A stretch of DNA of 64,000 bases from Micromonospora chokoriensis (GCF_000718555.1 NZ_JOAN01000004.1:62001-126000); one strand, 5' to 3'; positions 38,966 to 47,329 are shown, counted from the first letter of the stretch. A program made the numbers and translations. The notes: generated by a model from the sequence alone, not told the origin.

Positions 38966-39001
38966 ACACTTGTTGGCAACGCTAGAGCCACTCCGATTGC
39001 G

Positions 39002-39019
39002 TGTCAACAGTTGTTGGCA
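39002..39019. promoter_or_regulatory. TetR operator site 2
   Basis: TGTCAACA-GT-TGTTGGCA matches operator 1 with one changed base and touches the -10 element (TACGGT, 39020-39025) of the TetR gene. Another half-site (TCGTTGGCA) runs into the TetR ATG at 39033. This layout fits autorepression. Confidence 0.75.
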
Positions 39020-39035
39020 TACGGTCGTTGGCATG
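39020..39035 (+). promoter_or_regulatory. Candidate leaderless promoter of the TetR gene
   Basis: TACGGT (39020-39025) is 7 bases before ATG 39033, with no Shine-Dalgarno, and is flanked on both sides by operator half-sites. Confidence 0.5.
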
Positions 39036-39605
39036 ACCACTCCGACGCATTCCCGCCGCTCCGACGCCACCCGGGCGTCGATCCTGCGAGCGGCCCGGGA
39101 ACGGTTCGCGGCGGATGGCTACGAACGCGCCACGATCAGGGCCATCGCCGCCGACGCCCAGATCGACCCGTCGATGGTCATGCGCTACTACGGCAGCAAG
39201 GAGGGGCTCTTCGCGGCAGCGGCCGAGTTCGACCTACGCCTGCCCGACCTGACCTCGGTGCCGCCCGCCCGTCTCGGTGAGGTGCTGGTCCGGCACTTCC
39301 TCTCCCGTTGGGAGGGCGACGAGACCCTGGTGGCGCTGCTGCGGGCCGCCAGCACCAACCCCGGCGCGGCCGAACGCATGCGCGGCATCTTCGCCGACCA
39401 GCTCACCGCCGCCGTGGCCACGTTCGGCACCGACCCGGCGCTGACCGCCCGACGAGCTGGCCTGGTGGCCAGTCAGGTCCTCGGCCTCGCCTTCACCCGA
39501 TACATCGTCCGCCTGCCGCCGATGGCGGACACCACGCCGGAGGAGCTGGTCGCCTGGATCGCACCGACCCTCCAGCGCTACCTGACCGGAACGCCATCGA
39601 GCTGA
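39033..39605 (+). CDS. TetR-family transcriptional regulator
   Basis: This 190-residue protein has the TetR DNA-binding domain (ASILRAARERFAADGYERAT, IRAIAADAQIDPSMVMRYYGS) and a C-terminal domain of the TetR_C_17 type (LLRAASTNPGAAERMR). It probably represses the divergent FAD monooxygenase and itself through the TGTTGGCA sites, and releases DNA on binding a small aromatic ligand. The longer frame upstream overlaps the monooxygenase and is a shadow. Confidence 0.92.
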   Translation: MTTPTHSRRSDATRASILRAARERFAADGYERATIRAIAADAQIDPSMVMRYYGSKEGLFAAAAEFDLRLPDLTSVPPARLGEVLVRHFLSRWEGDETLVALLRAASTNPGAAERMRGIFADQLTAAVATFGTDPALTARRAGLVASQVLGLAFTRYIVRLPPMADTTPEELVAWIAPTLQRYLTGTPSS

Positions 39606-39608
39606 CCC

Positions 39609-39635
39609 AACCTTTTCCCACCTCCCGTGCGTCTG
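39609..39635 (+). promoter_or_regulatory. ECF-type promoter of the first sigma gene
   Basis: AACC (39609-39612) and CGTCTG (39630-39635) are separated by 17 bases, 43 bases before the sigma start. The same two boxes with the same spacing occur upstream of the second ECF sigma gene, which supports autoregulation. Confidence 0.7.
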
Positions 39636-39677
39636 CCAGATGACGCGCACGCATCGCGACGGCCGGGAGGGGGGCGG

Positions 39678-40226
39678 ATGGCACCGACGAGGGACGACGG
39701 GCGCGACGGCTACCTCGCCTTCGTGGAGAACCACCAACACCGGCTGCTCCGCGCGGCCTACCTGATCTGCGGCAACCAGCACCAGGCCGAAGACCTTCTC
39801 CAGGACGCGCTGCTGAAGCTGGCGCTGCGCTGGGGATCGGTCCGCAACGGCGACCCCTCCGCGTACGTGCGGGCCATCCTCTACCGCGACTCGGTGTCGT
39901 GGTGGCGTCGCCGACGGCGGGAATGGCTCAGCGCCGCGCCGCCGGACCAGGTGGCCCACGACCGCGACGGCGCGTTACGACTGACGATGCACAACGCGCT
40001 GGGGCTACTGCCACCACGGCAGCGGGCCGTGCTGGTGCTGCGCTACTACGAGGACCTGACCGAGGTCGCCACCGCCGAGGCGCTCGGGGTCACCGTCGGC
40101 ACCGTGAAGAGCCAGTGTCACGCCGCGCTGCGCCGACTGCGCGAAGTCGCCCCGGACCTCGCCCGCGATGCCCGACCGAGCCAGGGCTCGGCCGATCTGG
40201 CCAGCGGTCTGGAGGTGAACCCGTGA
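39678..40226 (+). CDS. SigE-family ECF RNA polymerase sigma factor
   Basis: This 182-residue sigma-70 factor has region 2 (LRAAYLICGNQHQAEDLLQDAL, residues ~22-45) and region 4 (LPPRQRAVLVLRYYEDL, EALGVTVGTVKSQ), with WWRRRRRE between. It belongs to the SigE group common in Micromonospora and Streptomyces. GGAGGGGGG precedes ATG 39678. Its stop overlaps the start of a membrane beta-propeller gene (GTGA), the presumed regulator. Confidence 0.92.
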   Translation: MAPTRDDGRDGYLAFVENHQHRLLRAAYLICGNQHQAEDLLQDALLKLALRWGSVRNGDPSAYVRAILYRDSVSWWRRRRREWLSAAPPDQVAHDRDGALRLTMHNALGLLPPRQRAVLVLRYYEDLTEVATAEALGVTVGTVKSQCHAALRRLREVAPDLARDARPSQGSADLASGLEVNP

Positions 40227-41416
40227 ACGAGCACGAACTGCGCCGACTGCTGACCGTCAGCGTCGAGGACGTGCTGCCCAGCCAGCCGGCCACCGCCGGA
40301 TGGGAGCGGGCTCGGCGTACCCGCCGCACCCGGCGGGCTGTCGGGGCGGTCGCCCTGGCCGTGGCACTTGTCGGTGGTGGGACGGTGGCGGCTCTTCGAG
40401 CGCCCACCGATCCGTCGCCGGTCCCTCCGGTGGGCCCGACGGTGATCCCGACCACCGACCCCACCCCCGCCGGTACGGTGCAGCGACCGCCCGCCGAGCT
40501 GACCTACCCGCCCGATCCGTTGGCCCGGCTCGGCGACCCGGCGACCGTGCCGCTCTCCGAGAGGCCGGTCCAGCGGGCACTGGCGCTGTTCCAGCCGCTG
40601 AACGAGGAGGGTCGCGAGGACGGCCCGGTTCGGGTGCTCGGCAACGACGGCGTGGTGCGCAGCCTCGACGTGGTGACGCTGGCACCCACCCGGGACGCGA
40701 GCGGTAACGAAGCGGCTGCCCTGAAGCCGGGAGTGCTGTCGCCGGACGGCCGGTCGGCCGCGTTCGCGCAGACCAAAGAGCTGATCATGATCGACCTCAC
40801 CACGGCGGCCGTCCGCCGGATACCGCTCGACGGCTACCTGGAGCAGGTGGTGTGGGCGCACGACCGGGTGCTGGTCGGGGGCGACGACCGGACGTACGCG
40901 GTGGACCGGATCAGCGGGGCGGCCAGCACGATCGACGTGTCGACCTGGGAGCTGATCGCACCCGACCCGGCCGCCGACCGCGAGGCACCGCTGATCGAGA
41001 TGTACGGCGAGGGGGCCAGCCTCAAACTACGCAGCAGAACCGCCCAGGAGGGCGAACTCCGCTCCGAACAGCCGGTCACCAGCTCGGCGCTGCCCTCGCC
41101 CTACCAGGTAAACGAGTTCTACGGCCGGGGCTGGCTGCACGGCGAGCGCCTGGCCCGGGCAGCCTGGATCACCAGCAGCGAGATGAGCGGTGCCGAGGGG
41201 GCGGCCGTGCTGGACGCGCGGACCGGCGGCATGACCCACCTGCTCGACCTGGGCCGGGACCGCAGCAAGGGCTGCTGTCTCGTGCTGGGCTGGGACGACA
41301 ACGGCGCGGTGCTGCTCCGACTGGAACCGGCCGCCGTGGCGCGTTGGAACCCGCAGACCGGCGAGGTCACCGGTGTCGTCCGCGACCTGCGCGGCACCAT
41401 CGCGCTAGCTGGCTGA
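40223..41416 (+). CDS. Membrane-anchored beta-propeller protein, putative anti-sigma partner
   Basis: This 397-residue protein has a cytoplasmic N-terminus of about 40 residues with basic RRTRRTRRA, one membrane segment (~41-62), a Pro/Thr linker and an extracytoplasmic region with WD40/PD40-like repeats (LSPDGRSAAFA, VLGWDDNGAVLL). It has no zinc-binding anti-sigma motif in the short cytoplasmic part. Translational coupling to an ECF sigma gene by GTGA suggests it controls that factor. GGAGGTGA precedes GTG 40223. Confidence 0.75.
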   Translation: MNEHELRRLLTVSVEDVLPSQPATAGWERARRTRRTRRAVGAVALAVALVGGGTVAALRAPTDPSPVPPVGPTVIPTTDPTPAGTVQRPPAELTYPPDPLARLGDPATVPLSERPVQRALALFQPLNEEGREDGPVRVLGNDGVVRSLDVVTLAPTRDASGNEAAALKPGVLSPDGRSAAFAQTKELIMIDLTTAAVRRIPLDGYLEQVVWAHDRVLVGGDDRTYAVDRISGAASTIDVSTWELIAPDPAADREAPLIEMYGEGASLKLRSRTAQEGELRSEQPVTSSALPSPYQVNEFYGRGWLHGERLARAAWITSSEMSGAEGAAVLDARTGGMTHLLDLGRDRSKGCCLVLGWDDNGAVLLRLEPAAVARWNPQTGEVTGVVRDLRGTIALAG

Positions 41417-41419
41417 ACA

Positions 41420-41456
41420 CCGTCCCCGCGCGACGTTCACTGGCACGCGGGGACGG
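41420..41456. terminator. Bidirectional hairpin between convergent genes
   Basis: CCGTCCCCGCG and CGCGGGGACGG form a perfect 11-bp stem with a 15-base loop, between the propeller gene and the rhodanese gene. Confidence 0.75.
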
Positions 41457-41476
41457 CAGATGGCGCCGCGTGCCGC

Positions 41477-42379
41477 TCAGACGGCCAGGCCGCCGGGCTG
41501 GTCGCCCTTGACGACGGGTGCCCGGACCAGGTTGCCCCACTCGGTCCACGAGCCGTCGTAGTTGCGCACCTGCGGGTAGCCCAGCAGATGCCGCAGCACG
41601 AACCAGGTGTGGCTGGACCGCTCGCCGATCCGGCAGTACGCGATCACATCGTCGTCGGGGCTCAGCCCGAGCTGGTCGGCGTAGATCGCCTTCAGCTCGT
41701 CGGCGGACTTGAACGTGCCGTCTTCGTTGGCGGCGGACTTCCACGGCTTGCTGACCGCGCCCGGGATGTGTCCACCGCGCAGCGCACCCTCCTGCGGGTA
41801 GTCCGGCATGTGCAGCATCTCGCCGGTGTACTCACCCGGCGACCGAACGTCGACAAGTGGCCGGCCGGAGGCGATGTGCGCCATGACCTGCTCGCGGAAG
41901 GCCCGCAGCGGCGCGTCGTCGCGGCTCGGCACCGGATAGTCGGCGCGCGGACGAGCTGGCTTGTCGCGGGTCACCTCGCGTCCCTCGGCGATCCACTTCT
42001 GCCGGCCGCCGTCGAGCAGTCGCACGTCGGCGTGGCCGAAGAGCGAGAAGACCCAGAGGGCATACGCGGCCCACCAGTTGAAGTTGTCGCCGTAGAAGAC
42101 GACCGTGTCGCCCCGGCCGATGCCCTTCGCGGCACACAGCTCGGCGAAGCTCGCGGCGTCCAGGTAGTCCCGGGTCACCTGGTCGTTCAGCTCCAGGTGC
42201 CAGTCGACCTTGACGGCACCGGGGATGTGACCGGATTCGTAGAGCAGCACGTCCTCGTCGGACTCGACGACGACGAGGCCCTCGTCGCCCAGATGCTCGG
42301 CCAGCCACTCGGTGGTAACCAGCCGCTGCGGGTCCGCGTACGACTGGAGGCGGGGATCGGGATCGCTCGGCACAGACAT
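41477..42379 (-). CDS. Thiosulfate/mercaptopyruvate sulfurtransferase (tandem rhodanese)
   Basis: This 300-residue protein has two rhodanese domains. The first (residues ~18-135) lacks a catalytic Cys (YGDNF at the loop), and the second carries the active-site loop C249-RIGERS with [13 protein letters not shown]. It moves sulfur from thiosulfate or mercaptopyruvate to cyanide or thiols. ATG 42379 lies 7 bases after a TACCTT box and may be leaderless. In other actinomycetes this gene is often next to sufE; here sufE is 7 kb away. Confidence 0.93.
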   Translation of the reverse strand: MSVPSDPDPRLQSYADPQRLVTTEWLAEHLGDEGLVVVESDEDVLLYESGHIPGAVKVDWHLELNDQVTRDYLDAASFAELCAAKGIGRGDTVVFYGDNFNWWAAYALWVFSLFGHADVRLLDGGRQKWIAEGREVTRDKPARPRADYPVPSRDDAPLRAFREQVMAHIASGRPLVDVRSPGEYTGEMLHMPDYPQEGALRGGHIPGAVSKPWKSAANEDGTFKSADELKAIYADQLGLSPDDDVIAYCRIGERSSHTWFVLRHLLGYPQVRNYDGSWTEWGNLVRAPVVKGDQPGGLAV

Positions 42380-42392
42380 GATCCCCAAGGTA
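42380..42392 (-). promoter_or_regulatory. Candidate leaderless promoter of the rhodanese gene
   Basis: On the minus strand TACCTT (42392-42387) is followed by GGGGATC and ATG 42379. GGGGA could also act as a weak Shine-Dalgarno, so leaderless initiation is only one reading. Confidence 0.4.
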
Positions 42393-42423
42393 CGCCGGAT
42401 CACCGCTGGCGACCGCTGTAACA

Positions 42424-42464
42424 CCGACCGGCCCACCACCCGCAGGGGGTGGTGGGCCGGTCGG
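42424..42464. terminator. Perfect 18-bp hairpin
   Basis: Bases 42424-42441 pair without mismatch with 42447-42464 around a 5-base loop. It lies 72 bases beyond the stop of the leftward Ig-like gene and upstream of the rhodanese gene, separating the two transcripts. Confidence 0.9.
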
Positions 42465-42536
42465 CCGGGCATTGGGTGTTACCGATCCGGTCTGACCCGG
42501 ACCGCCCGCCGGCTCGCTCGGGCCGTGGCGCAGCCC

Positions 42537-43871
42537 CTAACTGCTCGGCGGCGGGTTGCGAACGAAGAAGGTGAAGGACGCCGCGTCCGACTGGTTGCCG
42601 TCGCGGTCGACGCTCCGGACGCTGAGCGAGGTCAGGCCCGCCTTCGTCGGCGTCCAGGTCACCGACGCGGTGCCGTCGGCCGCCGCGGCCACGGTGCCGG
42701 TCACCGTGTTGAAGCGATAGAGGTAGCTGACCACGTCAGGCTGGCGCGGGGTGAAGGTGAAGACTCCGGGCACGCCCGGCCCCCCACTGGTGCCGCCCTG
42801 CTGATAGACCGTCGCGGAGATCTTCGGGGCCGTGGTCAGCACGAAGGTGCTCGTCGTGGTGGCGGTCACGCCGTCTGCGGTGACGCTGGTCACGGAGAGG
42901 GTCCGGCTGCCTGCCCGGGTGGCGGTGACGGTCAGCGTGGCGGTGCCGTCGGGCGCCGCCTCGGCCGTCTGCTCCGGGTCACCGTCGAGCTGAAACCGGT
43001 AGCGGACCACCCCAGCCATCTGCGGTTGGACGGTGAAGGTGGTCGGCACGCCGACCTCGGTGAGCTTCCCGGTGATGATCGGGGAGACGTCGCTGGCCCG
43101 GAACTCGTACTGCGCTTCGGGCGACCTGTTCCCGGCCTCGTCAAGGCTGGACACCACGAGGGTGCGGGGTCCGTCATCCGGGCGGAGCGTGACCGTGGCC
43201 GAGCCACCGGGCCGGTCCGCCGGAACCGTCTGGATGCCGCTGACGCCGAGCAGCTCATAGCGGAAGCCGACCGCGTCCGGCGTCGCCGCGGCGTCGAAGG
43301 TGAACTGGCCGGGCAGCGCCGGGTGCCAGCCCTCGGTGGGGAAGTCGGTGGAGGTGACGGTCGGCGCGACCGCCGGGCCCTCAAAATCGGTCCGGAAGTA
43401 GCAGAGGCCACTCCACTCGCCGGTGGCCTGGTCGTCCGCGGCCCGTACCTGCCAGGCGTACACGCGGTCGTGGGTGAGGGTCTCGCGTTCGAAGAGGCCG
43501 CTCTCCCGATCGCCTTCCCGACCGTAGTACCCGAACCGCTCGATCCGGGCCGTCGGCTCGTCAACCGGCCAGAGCGCGAAGGTCGCGGTCAACCGGTCGG
43601 TGCTACCGGTCACGTCAACGTCCGGGTCATGCAGGACGGCGGAGAGCACCAGGTCGTTGTTCTGCCACAACTGGTACGGCTCGGCCGCCGTGCACGGCTG
43701 GCCGGAGGTCTGCAGCTCGGTCGGCACGCCCGGCGGCTGGTTGTCGTCGTTCGCTGCGGCCGGCGCTGCCGTGAGCGTGAGCGTCCCGGCGGCGACCGCC
43801 ACGGACAGCGCTGCGGCCAAGAGGGCTCGGACCGGTCTTGCGGATGTCGTCGTGCCAGGCATGAGGGTCAT
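42537..43871 (-). CDS. Secreted protein with Ig-like repeats
   Basis: This 444-residue exported protein has a signal peptide ending near PAAA (~36-40). An N-terminal fibronectin-like segment (PPGVPTELQTSGQPC, VYAWQVRAADDQATGEWSGLCYF) has two Cys probably disulfide-linked. About three similar beta-sandwich repeats of 80-90 residues follow, each ending in a pattern like GTATLTVTATRAGSRTLSV and DxxGNxS. It has no catalytic motif. It is probably a surface or extracellular binding/structural protein. ATG 43871 is just after a GGTGGATGAGGA tract. Confidence 0.75.
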   Translation of the reverse strand: MTLMPGTTTSARPVRALLAAALSVAVAAGTLTLTAAPAAANDDNQPPGVPTELQTSGQPCTAAEPYQLWQNNDLVLSAVLHDPDVDVTGSTDRLTATFALWPVDEPTARIERFGYYGREGDRESGLFERETLTHDRVYAWQVRAADDQATGEWSGLCYFRTDFEGPAVAPTVTSTDFPTEGWHPALPGQFTFDAAATPDAVGFRYELLGVSGIQTVPADRPGGSATVTLRPDDGPRTLVVSSLDEAGNRSPEAQYEFRASDVSPIITGKLTEVGVPTTFTVQPQMAGVVRYRFQLDGDPEQTAEAAPDGTATLTVTATRAGSRTLSVTSVTADGVTATTTSTFVLTTAPKISATVYQQGGTSGGPGVPGVFTFTPRQPDVVSYLYRFNTVTGTVAAAADGTASVTWTPTKAGLTSLSVRSVDRDGNQSDAASFTFFVRNPPPSS

Positions 43872-43998
43872 TCCTCATCCACCTTTCCCCGATGTCCCCG
43901 CCTTCCGATCAGCGGGGGCAGCGGATGCTATCGAGGAGGGCGGACATCGGGCGACCCCGATTCAATCGAATGACTCCACAGTGGATGAGTCGCCCTGG

Positions 43999-44442
43999 TC
44001 AGGCGCGGCGGTGAGCGATGCGGCCGGCGACCACGGTTACCAGACAGGCGCCGTCGACGTGCACCGCGAGGTCGGCCCGCCCGCCCGGATACAGCGTCGG
44101 CGCCACGGCGGTGGGCAGCACAAGCAGGTCGCTCCGCTCGACCGCGGCCCGCAGCGCCGGGTCGGCCAGGTGTTCGGCCAGCACCGCCGTCACCCCGGTA
44201 CGCAGCAGCGCGTGCACCCGCTCGCGCGGGGTGGGCGCCACCGGCAGCGGACCGTCATGCAGCAGACCGGGCCCCAGCGTGCCGGGCCAGCGGCGAACCC
44301 GCACACCCGCGTACGCCGAACTCAACTCGGCCAGCGGGCCGACGGCCTCGATCCGGTCGCCGTTTACCAGCGCGGCGTGCTCCGGCACCGGCTCGCCGTC
44401 GCGTTCACGGCGCAGCAGCGGCGCGGTGTGCAGGGTGCGCAC
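43999..44442 (-). CDS. Small imidazolonepropionase-like (amidohydrolase N-terminal type) protein
   Basis: This 147-residue protein resembles only the beta-sandwich part of amidohydrolases, with LVNGDRIEAVGPLAEL at the N-terminus and ADLAVHVDGACLVTVVAGRI at the C-terminus. It has no barrel and no HxH metal site, so hydrolase activity is unlikely. The GTG at 44442 is two bases after the SGNH hydrolase stop, so it is coupled to that gene, an arrangement I recall from other actinomycetes. Function unknown. Confidence 0.75.
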   Translation of the reverse strand: MRTLHTAPLLRRERDGEPVPEHAALVNGDRIEAVGPLAELSSAYAGVRVRRWPGTLGPGLLHDGPLPVAPTPRERVHALLRTGVTAVLAEHLADPALRAAVERSDLLVLPTAVAPTLYPGGRADLAVHVDGACLVTVVAGRIAHRRA

Positions 44443-44444
44443 GC

Positions 44445-45212
44445 TCAGTCGACGATCGGCCCGAGCAGCGGACGCTTCGCCGTCACCGTGTCGCCGGACG
44501 ACCGACCGGTCAACCGCCGCTTCACCCACGGCGCGAGGTGCCGACCAGCCCAGCGCACGTCGGCGGCGCGGGCGGCCAGCCACGGCGACGGTGCCGGGTG
44601 CGGCGGGACCATCAGCCACTCCTCGTCGCAGCCAACCCCGAGCGCGTTCAACACCTGCCCGGCGACCCGTCGGTGCCCGGCCGGAGAGAGGTGCAGCCGG
44701 TCGGTGCTCCAGAGCATCGGGTTGAGGAACGTGTCGTCGGCGTACAGGTCGACCATGATGGCGCCGTGCCGCTCGGCGGTCTCACCGACCGCCTGGTTGA
44801 GCAACTGCACCCGGGGGGCGACGAGGCGTTGACCGGGCAGTCGGGCCATCACGTCCGCGAACCGGAAGAGGAGCACGTCCGCGCCGCCGGAGCGCAGCTG
44901 CCGGACCACCTCGTCGAAGCGGGCGACGAGCGTCTCCGGGTCGAAGGTGCGCCGCAGCACGTCGTTGCCACCGGCCGCGAAGCTGATCAGATCCGGCTTC
45001 ATCGCCACTGCGGAGGGCACCTGCTCGGCGACGACGCTGGGGAAGAGCCGGCCCCGGATGGCCAGGTTCGCGTACCGGAAGTCGGGGCCCACCTCGGCGG
45101 CGAGCCGGGTCGCCACCAGGTCCGCCCAGCCCCGGAAGGTGCCGTCCGGGTACGCGTCGTCCATGCCCTCGGTGAAGCTGTCCCCGACCGCGACAAAACT
45201 GCCCCAGCGCAC
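44445..45212 (-). CDS. SGNH/GDSL-family hydrolase
   Basis: This 255-residue esterase/lipase-like enzyme has block I FVAVGDSFTEG (nucleophile Ser), block III FAAGGNDVL (Gly and Asn of the oxyanion hole) and block V STDRLHLSPAGHRRVA (catalytic Asp and His). It has no signal peptide, so it is probably cytoplasmic. GTG 45212 with AAGGAG 7 bases upstream is the start; the longer frame to 45260 is not conserved. It is the first gene of a two-gene unit. Confidence 0.93.
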   Translation of the reverse strand: MRWGSFVAVGDSFTEGMDDAYPDGTFRGWADLVATRLAAEVGPDFRYANLAIRGRLFPSVVAEQVPSAVAMKPDLISFAAGGNDVLRRTFDPETLVARFDEVVRQLRSGGADVLLFRFADVMARLPGQRLVAPRVQLLNQAVGETAERHGAIMVDLYADDTFLNPMLWSTDRLHLSPAGHRRVAGQVLNALGVGCDEEWLMVPPHPAPSPWLAARAADVRWAGRHLAPWVKRRLTGRSSGDTVTAKRPLLGPIVD

Positions 45213-45563
45213 CCGTGTTCTCCTTACGCCATTCGTTGCCTGCGGCGACAAGTCTGTCACCGGAGGTACGGCGGGCAGTGCCCCGATCGGGCGACGTGGC
45301 GGAGGTCATTGGCCAACTGCCCTCTGCCCGCAGGCCACACAGGTTCCGTACAGCCTGGTGTCGGTGGTCGAGGAGACTGCCCTGAACTGGATGCTGCCCT
45401 GGCAGTCGGCGGCCGATCCGGACGTGCGTTGCGAGGGCCGACTGTCCAGCGCGGGGTGAACCGGCGGAGGGACCGGCCACCCCCGTGAGTGGCCGGTCCC
45501 TCGTCTTACCCGGTGGCACGGCTCCCGTGGCTCAGCCCAGCCACCCTGTTCCGGTGCTGCTCG
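45213..45563. other. Intergenic region with a possible small gene
   Basis: No confident gene. A 33-residue plus-strand frame (GTG 45358 to TGA 45459; ALNWMLPWQSAADPD) ends 7 bases before the terminator at 45467-45502. The left part is the upstream region of the SGNH gene. Confidence 0.4.
45467..45502. terminator. Perfect 14-bp hairpin
   Basis: GAGGGACCGGCCAC and GTGGCCGGTCCCTC pair fully around an 8-base loop. It terminates the leftward propeller gene (stop at 45564) and could also serve a short plus-strand frame. Confidence 0.85.
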
Positions 45564-46730
45564 TCAGCCCACGACGGCAAGGATCCGAATGTCCTTCAGG
45601 CTGGCTGGCTCGGGGGTCTCGGCAATCTTCTTGCCGTCCTCGTCCACCAACAGCACGGCGTACCCACTGCCGGCCTGGACCCGCACGATCATCGAACCGT
45701 CAGTCCGGAAGTACACCTGCCGCGACTTTCGGCCCTCCAGAGGCAGCCGGATCTCCTCGCCCGTTCGGGTATCGCGCACCACGCCGACCTTGGGATCGGT
45801 CGCGTCCTCGCTGCTGGGGTCGGAGCGGTACAGGGCAATGCGATCGCCATTCGGAGAGAGGCTGACGACGTCCCCATTCCCCCAGGTACCCCTTGTGCCC
45901 AGCCCTGGCATGTCACGCTTCCGGTTGCCGCTGCTGTCGAACAGCGTCACACCACCATCGGCGTTGATCATCGCGATGATCTTGCCGTCAGACGACCAAC
46001 GAGCATTACATCCCGCACGGTCGTTGGCCCACCAGCGCACGGTCTTCTTCGCTGAGTGCGTGTCCAGCACCCCAACTCGGCCAGGCCCAACCGTCGCATC
46101 CCACTCGCGGAACAGCAGGTACCGCCCATCCGGCGACCAGACCGGGTAGACGCAGGTTTGCTCGACCTCCTTGCGCACCTGCTGCCTGTCTGAGCCGTCG
46201 ACGTTGGCCGTGTAGAGATTGCTACCGCCGTCCACGTCGATCTGCACCCAGGCAACCCGGTGCCCGTCCGGCGAGATGCCCGCGCGGATCAATGCCGTGG
46301 GTTCGGGCAGAGCCGCCAGTCGCACCACACTGCCCCCAGGGCTCCAGGAGCGTAGATTCGCGTTTTTGGCTTCGACCCCCGAGGCGGGGCCGTAGAAGAG
46401 CTTTCCGAAATGTACTGCCGGGGCGTTCGTGCCGGACCCACTACTGGGCGGGGCGTCGGCGCTGGCGGACGGCGTCGGAGAGGGCGACTGCGTCGACGAC
46501 GCGGTGACCGACGGGGTGTCGGCAGGCAGCGGGGTCGGGGACTGGTTCGGCCGGATGGCGAAGGCGGTGCTGGTTGCCGCCGCGATCAGCACCAGCGCGG
46601 CGGCGGAGGTGGCCACCGCCCGCTGGATGCCGAGCCGACGCGACGTGCGGAGCGTACGGTCCCGCAGGTCGACCGAGGTGACCTCGTCGGCCAGGGCGGT
46701 CAGGTCGAGCCGGAGGCGCTGGTCGTTCAT
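45564..46730 (-). CDS. Membrane-anchored beta-propeller protein, putative anti-sigma partner
   Basis: This 388-residue protein has a short cytoplasmic N-terminus, one membrane segment (~38-60), a Ser/Pro/Thr linker and an extracellular PD40-type propeller. Repeats include ISPDGHRVAWVQI, VWSPDGRYLLF, RWSSDGKIIAMI and LSPNGDRIALY. It has the same architecture as the protein at 40223-41416 but with low identity. Its ATG overlaps the stop of the ECF sigma gene (ATGA), so it is probably that factor's regulator. GGGAG precedes ATG 46730. Confidence 0.78.
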   Translation of the reverse strand: MNDQRLRLDLTALADEVTSVDLRDRTLRTSRRLGIQRAVATSAAALVLIAAATSTAFAIRPNQSPTPLPADTPSVTASSTQSPSPTPSASADAPPSSGSGTNAPAVHFGKLFYGPASGVEAKNANLRSWSPGGSVVRLAALPEPTALIRAGISPDGHRVAWVQIDVDGGSNLYTANVDGSDRQQVRKEVEQTCVYPVWSPDGRYLLFREWDATVGPGRVGVLDTHSAKKTVRWWANDRAGCNARWSSDGKIIAMINADGGVTLFDSSGNRKRDMPGLGTRGTWGNGDVVSLSPNGDRIALYRSDPSSEDATDPKVGVVRDTRTGEEIRLPLEGRKSRQVYFRTDGSMIVRVQAGSGYAVLLVDEDGKKIAETPEPASLKDIRILAVVG

Positions 46731-47257
46731 CGGGTGCTCCCTTCCAGGACATACAGCTCGGCGAGCTCGGGTGCGACGGTGCGCAATCGGGCCAACGACT
46801 TGGCTGTCTGGCTCTTCACCGTTCCGACGGTGACGCCCAGCAACTCGGCCGCTTCGAGCTCGGTGCGATCCTCGAAGAACCGCAGGACAAGCACGGCGCG
46901 TTGCTTTGGGGAAAGCTTCACCAACGCCGCTCGCAGGGTGAGCCGCAGGCTGGTCTGGTGGGCGTGGTCCGAGGCCGAGCCGCCTCCGCGTGGCTCGGGT
47001 AGGTCGCCCGGCATTGACTCGGGTACCCGACGGCGGCGCCACCAGGACACCTGCAGGTGGTACATCGTCTTGCGGGTGTACGCCTCGGCGTTGCCGCTGT
47101 GGTGCAGGCGGCTCCACGATCGATGCGTCCGAGCCAGGGCTGACTGGACGAGGTCCTCGGCCAGATGTTGATCTCCGGTCAGCAGGTAGGCCGAGCGCAA
47201 CAACGCCGGGGTGCGGGTACGGACGAACGAGTCGAACTCACTCAGCAGATTGTCCAC
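46727..47257 (-). CDS. SigE-family ECF RNA polymerase sigma factor
   Basis: This 176-residue sigma factor has region 2 (LLRSAYLLTGDQHLAEDLVQSAL) and region 4 (LSPKQRAVLVLRFFEDR, ELLGVTVGTVKSQ). It is clearly related to the factor at 39678-40226 and is likewise followed by a propeller gene. It starts at GTG 47257 with AAGGA upstream. The upstream AACC-N17-CGTCTG element matches the one before the other sigma gene. Confidence 0.92.
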   Translation of the reverse strand: MDNLLSEFDSFVRTRTPALLRSAYLLTGDQHLAEDLVQSALARTHRSWSRLHHSGNAEAYTRKTMYHLQVSWWRRRRVPESMPGDLPEPRGGGSASDHAHQTSLRLTLRAALVKLSPKQRAVLVLRFFEDRTELEAAELLGVTVGTVKSQTAKSLARLRTVAPELAELYVLEGSTR

Positions 47258-47302
47258 ACGAGCCGGTCCTTCGCATCAGGGGTGTAAGGCTGAATGCCAT
47301 CC

Positions 47303-47329
47303 CAGACGTCAGCATGGGCACCGATGGTT
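47303..47329 (-). promoter_or_regulatory. ECF-type promoter of the second sigma gene
   Basis: On the minus strand AACC (47329-47326) and CGTCTG (47308-47303) are separated by 17 bases, 45 bases before the sigma start. Boxes and spacing equal those at 39609-39635. Confidence 0.7.
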
